In this document: in pieces, positions 59,481 through 64,000 of the stretch
How positions within the stretch are numbered: the stretch's first letter is position 1
Layout of the letters: each line of letters opens with the position of its first letter
Source: Monosporascus cannonballus
Lineage: Eukaryota; Ascomycota; Sordariomycetes; Xylariales
Assembly: GCA_004154925.1 (NCBI GenBank)
Contig: QJNS01000323.1
Coordinates: forward strand, 1 to 64,000
Direction of reading: 5' to 3'
DNA: 64,000 nucleotides
Notes under the pieces: generated by a model
What the model was told of the DNA's origin: nothing
What the model saw: only the letters and a program-made list of their open reading frames with translations
The model's database searches: none
Position numbers and translations under genes: made by a program

Positions 59481-60713
59481 TCATAGTTGTACGATAACGC
59501 CAGTATTCGGCGGGACTCTACGATTCCAGAAGTCCTGCCACACACCTTCAATCCCCTGGGCCCCTCCGACACCATCACCAGACTGAAGCTGCAGATTATG
59601 ATGACCCCAATCTCTGTGGCATCGCGTCCATGCCTCGTGTTGCCGCCGGAAGTACTCCACCGGCCCCATAAGCTCCATCGCTCGATCTCGCAACGCGCTC
59701 GTGTTGAGCATCACCCTACCCGGAGACGCGGCGCTCTCTCTGAGCATCGCTAGCTCCGCATCGGAGTAGATCTTGGCCTCAGCGCCCACCGCGATGTATG
59801 TGACTGCGACCCCGGGCGACGTGCCAGAGGCGGCCGAGGAGACCGCGTCCCCGACCGCCTTCGGCGCCCCGAAATCGACGATGACGATCCGCTTTGGCCG
59901 GGCGCCCGAGACCCACGCCATAGCGTCCGGTTCGTCGTAGCGGGCGGACTTTGTCGGGAGGGTTTTGGCGTCGTCATACCGGGGCAGCGAATCGGGGCTC
60001 GACGACAGCTGGAGCAGGGCCAACGGACCCCGGGACGCACCGTCACGGTTCCGCGCTAGGTTCCACGAGAAGGCGCGCCCCGTCTTGCTCGAAGCGGATA
60101 AGCTGACGACGACCGCCGAGGACAGGTCGGCGTCCGCCTCCGACCAGGGGGCACCGGTACCGAAGGGGTGAAGGGACGGCTCGGTGAAGACGAAGTTGTT
60201 AAGGAGGAACGCCGCAATGAAGGCCGATTTGAAGAGGACCGTCACGCCGTCGGGAGAGGAACCTCCGTCCATCTGCTCGTAGCGGTTGTACAGCGTCATG
60301 AGCCGGGCTCGGTGTGGGCTCCTCTCCAACCAGTGGTCTGCTGGCTCGGTAGCTTCGAGCCGCAGATTGACGGGATACGATGACGTCGGCCACAACCCGT
60401 AGAGGAAAGACCCGGGCTTGAGGGACTCGATGGTGCTCTCGATAACCTCGGCGTATCCCCATGCTGGGACGATCCCCCATTCGCGACCGTCGTTGAACGG
60501 TGCCGGGGCCGAGTCCGGGACGGGATATGCGTCCCACCAGTGGAGAGCAGATCCACCGCGGGCATAAGAGAGGTTGTTGGTAGTCATCGAGATGAGCGTA
60601 GTACGGACACGCACCGATGATTCCGCAAGAAGGGCCGTCGGTGCGTCATCAAAAGAGCACACGGCGCTCTGCGCGTTGTTGCGCTTAGACACGACATGAA
60701 TCGCAGACGGCAT
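59481..60713 (-). CDS. DUF2855 family protein (oxidoreductase-like)
   Basis: Single exon of 410 aa on minus from ATG at 60713 (MPSAIHVVSK) to TGA at 59481-59483. The arrangement is that of the DUF2855 family: an N-terminal GroES-like half with SMTTNNLSYARGG (42-54), WGIVPAWGYAEVIES (79-93) and LYGLWPTSSYPVNL (104-117), then VVSLSASSKTGRAFSWNLA (202-220), which recalls the nucleotide-binding loop of medium-chain dehydrogenases, and KRIVIVDFGAPKA (274-286). Length is usual for the family. It has no signal peptide or membrane segment, so it is probably cytosolic. Substrate and reaction are not known. It lies 515 bp from the stop codon of the CoA-transferase gene on the same strand. Confidence 0.88.
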   Translation of the reverse strand: MPSAIHVVSKRNNAQSAVCSFDDAPTALLAESSVRVRTTLISMTTNNLSYARGGSALHWWDAYPVPDSAPAPFNDGREWGIVPAWGYAEVIESTIESLKPGSFLYGLWPTSSYPVNLRLEATEPADHWLERSPHRARLMTLYNRYEQMDGGSSPDGVTVLFKSAFIAAFLLNNFVFTEPSLHPFGTGAPWSEADADLSSAVVVSLSASSKTGRAFSWNLARNRDGASRGPLALLQLSSSPDSLPRYDDAKTLPTKSARYDEPDAMAWVSGARPKRIVIVDFGAPKAVGDAVSSAASGTSPGVAVTYIAVGAEAKIYSDAELAMLRESAASPGRVMLNTSALRDRAMELMGPVEYFRRQHEAWTRCHRDWGHHNLQLQSGDGVGGAQGIEGVWQDFWNRRVPPNTGVIVQL

Positions 60714-61228
60714 GGCGGTCGTTGGTCAGCACACAAAGCTATTTCGTCATGATATTATGATGAAAGAAATTACAAGGATAGGGAGAAGGTGAGATAGATA
60801 TCTTCATATCCATACGTAGTCAACATTAACGCCGACATCTTTGGGCTAACGCCGACACCCCCATACTTCGCTCGATGGCGTTAACGCGCGTTTGGCTTGG
60901 CAGCGGAGTGAGATACTTCCCCTTGAGTCACACCGACGCCGGCTCACCATCGCTGTATCCCCATCATCTTCGTATAGAGACGGGAGTAAGGTCCGTCAAA
61001 ATTGGGATGATTTGGAAGTAAGATTTGGGTAACTGAGCACCATGTCAACGATGGTAGTTCAAGCACGCGATCTACAAATTATACTAAATCCGAGTACGTC
61101 CGACTAACCCGAATAACGTGATGCGGACGTAAGTGATTGCTAAGAGCATCGCCGGGGCGTCGAATTACTTATCGGCATTGCAATTACGTAGACTCGTAAA
61201 GCGATACCCAAATCCTATTGACATGCTC
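60714..61228. promoter_or_regulatory. Promoter region of the DUF2855 gene with repeated TAACGCC
   Basis: TAACGCCGACA occurs at 60827-60837 and again exactly 20 bp later at 60847-60857, and an inverted GGCGTTA lies at 60877-60883. These lie 114-170 bp upstream of the DUF2855 start codon, a good place for transcription-factor sites. No gene is seen in this interval. Confidence 0.4.
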
Positions 61229-62883
61229 CTATCTAACAGCACCCTTCTCTTTTAACACGGTTATCTGCCCGCTATTATAACCAAGGACATCCCCCAGAAC
61301 CTCATCGGTATGCTGCCCCAGCGTCGGCGGCGCAGTCCTTATGCTCGGCCGGCTCTCGCTATACTTGACAGGGGTGTTGACCATCTTGATAGGGCCGCAC
61401 TGCTCGTGGTCCATCTCGACGACCATGTCCCGCGCACGGGTGTGCTCGTGGTTAAGTGCGCCCTGGACGTCGTTGACGGCCGCGCACGGCATCCCCCTGC
61501 CCTCGAAGACGTCCAGCCACTCCTGCGTCGTTTTCCGGGCGCTGATCTCCTCGATCGCGGCCTCGAGTTCCTTGCGGTTGGCCACGCGCGCCGAGTTGAT
61601 GCTGTATTTCGGGTCAGTCTTCCACTCCGGCCGGCCCAGGCCATCGCAGAGGATGCCGAACAGGCGGTCGTTGCCGCCGCCGAAGAGGATGTCCCCGTCC
61701 TTAGTCTTGAAGGACTTGTACGGGACGATCGATGCTGTACGGTATCAGTCATTAGTCGATTGAGCGAAGAAGCGGCGACGAGTCCTTACGATGTGCTGTG
61801 CCCCAACGTCCCGAATCCTTCTTCCCGCTGATTAGGCAACTGCTCGCGATGTTCGCCAACGTGGCTGTCTGACAATCGCTGAGTGCAACATCAATATGCT
61901 GGCCGCGCCCCGTCCTCGCTCTCGAGAGTAGAGCAGCCATGATGCTGTTGCTGGTGTACAATCCCGTCGTTAGATCGGTGACTGCCACGCCGACCTTGGC
62001 GGGAGGTCCATCTCGGTGCCCGGTGATGTGCATCAACCCGAATTCGGCTTCGACCATGACATCGTAGCCCGCCCTCTGCGAGTATGGGCCTATTTGGCCA
62101 TATCCGGTGATGGAAGCATAGATAAGACCAGGGTTGATCTTATGGATCGTCTCGAAGTCTAGGCCATATTTCTTCAAGGTCCCTGGGAGATAGTTCTCCA
62201 CGAAGATGTCGCATTTCGCGGCTAGCCGGTGCAATACCTCGACCCCCTCAGCATGTTGGAATGACAAGCCTAGAGACTTCTTGTTGCGGTTGACCTGTGC
62301 AAGCCGTCAATACCGAACCGGAAATGCAATATCAGGAGGAATCCGTTCACATACGGCGAGGAAGTATGCAGATTCCCCTGGACCCTCCTTGTCCGATCCT
62401 TCGCGGTACTTGGCGTAGGGCGGCCCCCAAGCCCGGGTGTCGTCACCGCGAGTAGGATGCTCAACTTTGATGACCTCTGCGCTTTAAAACCCGGCAATGC
62501 GTTAGCTCGGTGCAAATATGCTTTAACCTAAAGCGTCCATTCATCCAAGAATTACGCGAGGGACGATTCTATGTAAGCCATTTACCCAAGGTCACCAAGG
62601 ATCTGCGTGCAATACGGCTGAAATGAACGGGTGAGTAAGCATGGGCATGTGGTAAAGGAGGCGGGAAGACAATATAGCCTTCCAAACTCAAACTGGTGGT
62701 GTACAGTATACTCACCCCTGCAAGCACTCTGGTCAAGTCGAGGACGCGATAGCCAGCCAACGGGAGGGCGCCCGAGGCATGGTCGGTAACGGAGGAATAA
62801 TGCCGTGCGCTCTTGGTACACTGCGATCCGCTCTTAAGGGCTCGTGCAGCGTGTCTAGCAACTACGACAGCGCGGCAAAACAT
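61229..62883 (-). CDS. Class III CoA-transferase, mitochondrial (SUGCT-like)
   Basis: Five exons on minus: 62883-62716, 62617-62586, 62481-62355, 62294-61790 and 61734-61229, giving 445 aa. Introns are GTGAGT, GTAAAT, GTATGT and GTAAGG donors with AG acceptors. The 32-nt second exon ([11 protein letters not shown]) is fixed by the family sequence [19 protein letters not shown]. The start is the first ATG in frame ([17 protein letters not shown]), an Arg/Ala-rich, acid-free leader typical of mitochondrial targeting. Family marks: [11 protein letters not shown] (46-56), [12 protein letters not shown] (72-83), [10 protein letters not shown] (110-119), the catalytic aspartate D216 in VAVTDLTTG, and GGGNDRLF in exon 5. 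Known relatives include human SUGCT, which moves CoA to glutarate from succinyl-CoA or HMG-CoA. The specificity here is inferred only to the family level. Confidence 0.9.
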
Positions 62884-63866
62884 CCTGAATTTTGGTTTCG
62901 TGGGAAGCCGACTCTTCGCTCTCGGTTCCGACAAAGGTCATGCTCAACGTACCAGCAACGTGGAAAAGGAAATGCCGAGGAGTGCGGCAGTGAATACAAT
63001 GAACGGGGTGTGTATGTCTAGCTCCGGCCGCGATCTCAGCGGGTCTGCTAACGGCAGCGCCCCCGCAGATCAGTGGAGAGGTCCAAGTTAGAAGTGCTCC
63101 CTTAGCGCGTGCTAATAATAGGTATGAAGCGAATTCGAGTTGCTGTCAAGCGACAGTGCACTGTATATTATTGATTTTTACACTTATCTTGGTCAGGCCT
63201 TGAGAATTGTAGTATCTCATCTCTGGCAGTGTGTTGGTCGCATCGGAGATCAAGATTCTCGGAGGGCACTGTCGTTGCCCGAGGTTTTGGTGCTCAACGC
63301 ACACCGGAAAGAACCCAGGACTATTGGGGCTGAGAGGCTTGCAAGACCCTAAAAAGCGCCCGAGTCCTCTGCAACCTTATTTGTCTCAAAGGTCGGTTGT
63401 TACACCTAGAAGCCCAGCGCGCCCGAGTCATTATTTATTGCGGCTCAGCCTCGGCGGTCTCGGATTGAGAGGCCCCGAATACATAACATCGAAAGCAGAG
63501 CGGTTAGATACTTGGGCGGCCTGGCCTGGTGCGGGGGACTCCCCACCCACGGTGGAGAGAGCTTTTGCGCGGATCATACACCGAGAACCAATCAACTATG
63601 AAGGGGCGTCAGAACGCATTGCTGCCGCCAACCATGTGACAAGGAACGATGCATTGCGGTTACGGTGGCGTATCGTAATTATGCAGACGTAGAGTATGTT
63701 CTCGTATAGGTAAGAGAGGACTCGGCTGAAGCAGATGCAACTCGATATATGATCGATGATCCCTGACACTTGAATCCTCTGCCTCTCACCCTCAAGGCCC
63801 GTATGTGCCCCTCTGTGCCGCTTCGGACTGGATCATTGGCTGCTTCGTGAGCATGCTTTAGTCAAT
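62884..63866. other. Intergenic region right of the CoA-transferase gene
   Basis: About 1 kb separating divergent genes. The 153-codon plus frame at 63231-63692 has no domain, an Arg/Pro-rich composition and no ATG context of note, so I do not call it. Promoters of both neighbours should lie here. Confidence 0.45.
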
Positions 63867-64000
63867 ATGGCTTCGTCATCCATCTTCATTCCCAGAGATA
63901 ACTCAGTGTCAACGTCTGTCACTCAGCTATGGGCAACTGTAGGAGTTATCCTCGCCGCCATTGTCGGATCCTCGATTATTCTCTACCTTATCCTACTATA
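63867..64000 (+). CDS. Start of a membrane protein gene, cut by the window edge
   Basis: ATG at 63867 opens 44 full codons that run off the window without a stop. A short polar N-terminus (MASSSIFIPRDNSVSTSVTQ) is followed by a hydrophobic segment of about 23 residues (LWATVGVILAAIVGSSIILY and onward). This pattern suits a single-pass or multi-pass fungal membrane protein with a short outside tail. Nothing more can be said from the visible part. Confidence 0.5.
   Translation, partial: MASSSIFIPRDNSVSTSVTQLWATVGVILAAIVGSSIILYLILL

Noticed and set aside
63231..63692. 153-codon plus-strand frame
   Set aside because: No domain, Arg/Pro-rich, and overlapped by other frames in promoter DNA between two real genes.

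Overview
The window is from a filamentous ascomycete (Pezizomycotina-type) nuclear genome. The evidence is short GT-AG introns of about 50-155 nt with CTAAC or CTGAC branch points, an intron-containing nuclear tRNA, and fungal housekeeping genes. Long A+T-rich blocks carry C-to-T and G-to-A changes relative to better preserved repeat copies, which is the footprint of repeat-induced point mutation (RIP). I have not assigned a genus.

Left arm (1-6.05 kb), normal base composition: a three-exon NatA auxiliary subunit gene (Naa15 family), a two-exon small RNase III-like protein that has lost catalytic residues, and an intron-containing tRNA-Gly(TCC).

Centre (6.05-54.14 kb), a RIP-mutated transposon block. 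Elements were defined by paired LTRs of equal length and, where present, target-site duplications (TSDs). Cop1 (6054-13147, minus, 163-bp LTRs, TSD CTATC) contains the pogo/Fot1-type element Pog1 (6813-8685). Gyp1 (13555-20343, minus, 415-bp LTRs, TSD TTTTG) follows. Gyp2 (21839-29312, plus, 207-bp LTRs) is the best preserved Gypsy element. Cop2 (31243-36407, plus, 163-bp LTRs, TSD CCTCC) is the same family as Cop1. Gyp3 (38728-54135, minus) is split by a 279-bp insertion, which is itself split by Gyp4 (40268-46996, minus, 376-bp LTRs, TSD CTTAA). One Gyp3 LTR is also split by a second pogo element, Pog2. Gyp1, Gyp3 and Gyp4 share a small ORF on the strand opposite to pol. Its RIP-altered sequence keeps the exact spacing of a Zn2Cys6 cluster, with tyrosine codons where cysteines would be. 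One apparently intact gene, a small secreted six-cysteine protein (30040-30716), sits in a short G+C-normal island between Gyp2 and Cop2, next to a decayed copy of its own second exon.

Right arm (54.14-64 kb), normal composition: about 2.9 kb without a convincing gene, then three genes on the minus strand. These are an AT-hook/PHD-finger chromatin protein, a DUF2855 protein, and a five-exon mitochondrial class III CoA-transferase. A membrane-protein gene starts at the right edge. The right-arm genes show no operon-like relation. The main story is gene-rich DNA flanking a large heterochromatin-like block that holds one effector-like gene.
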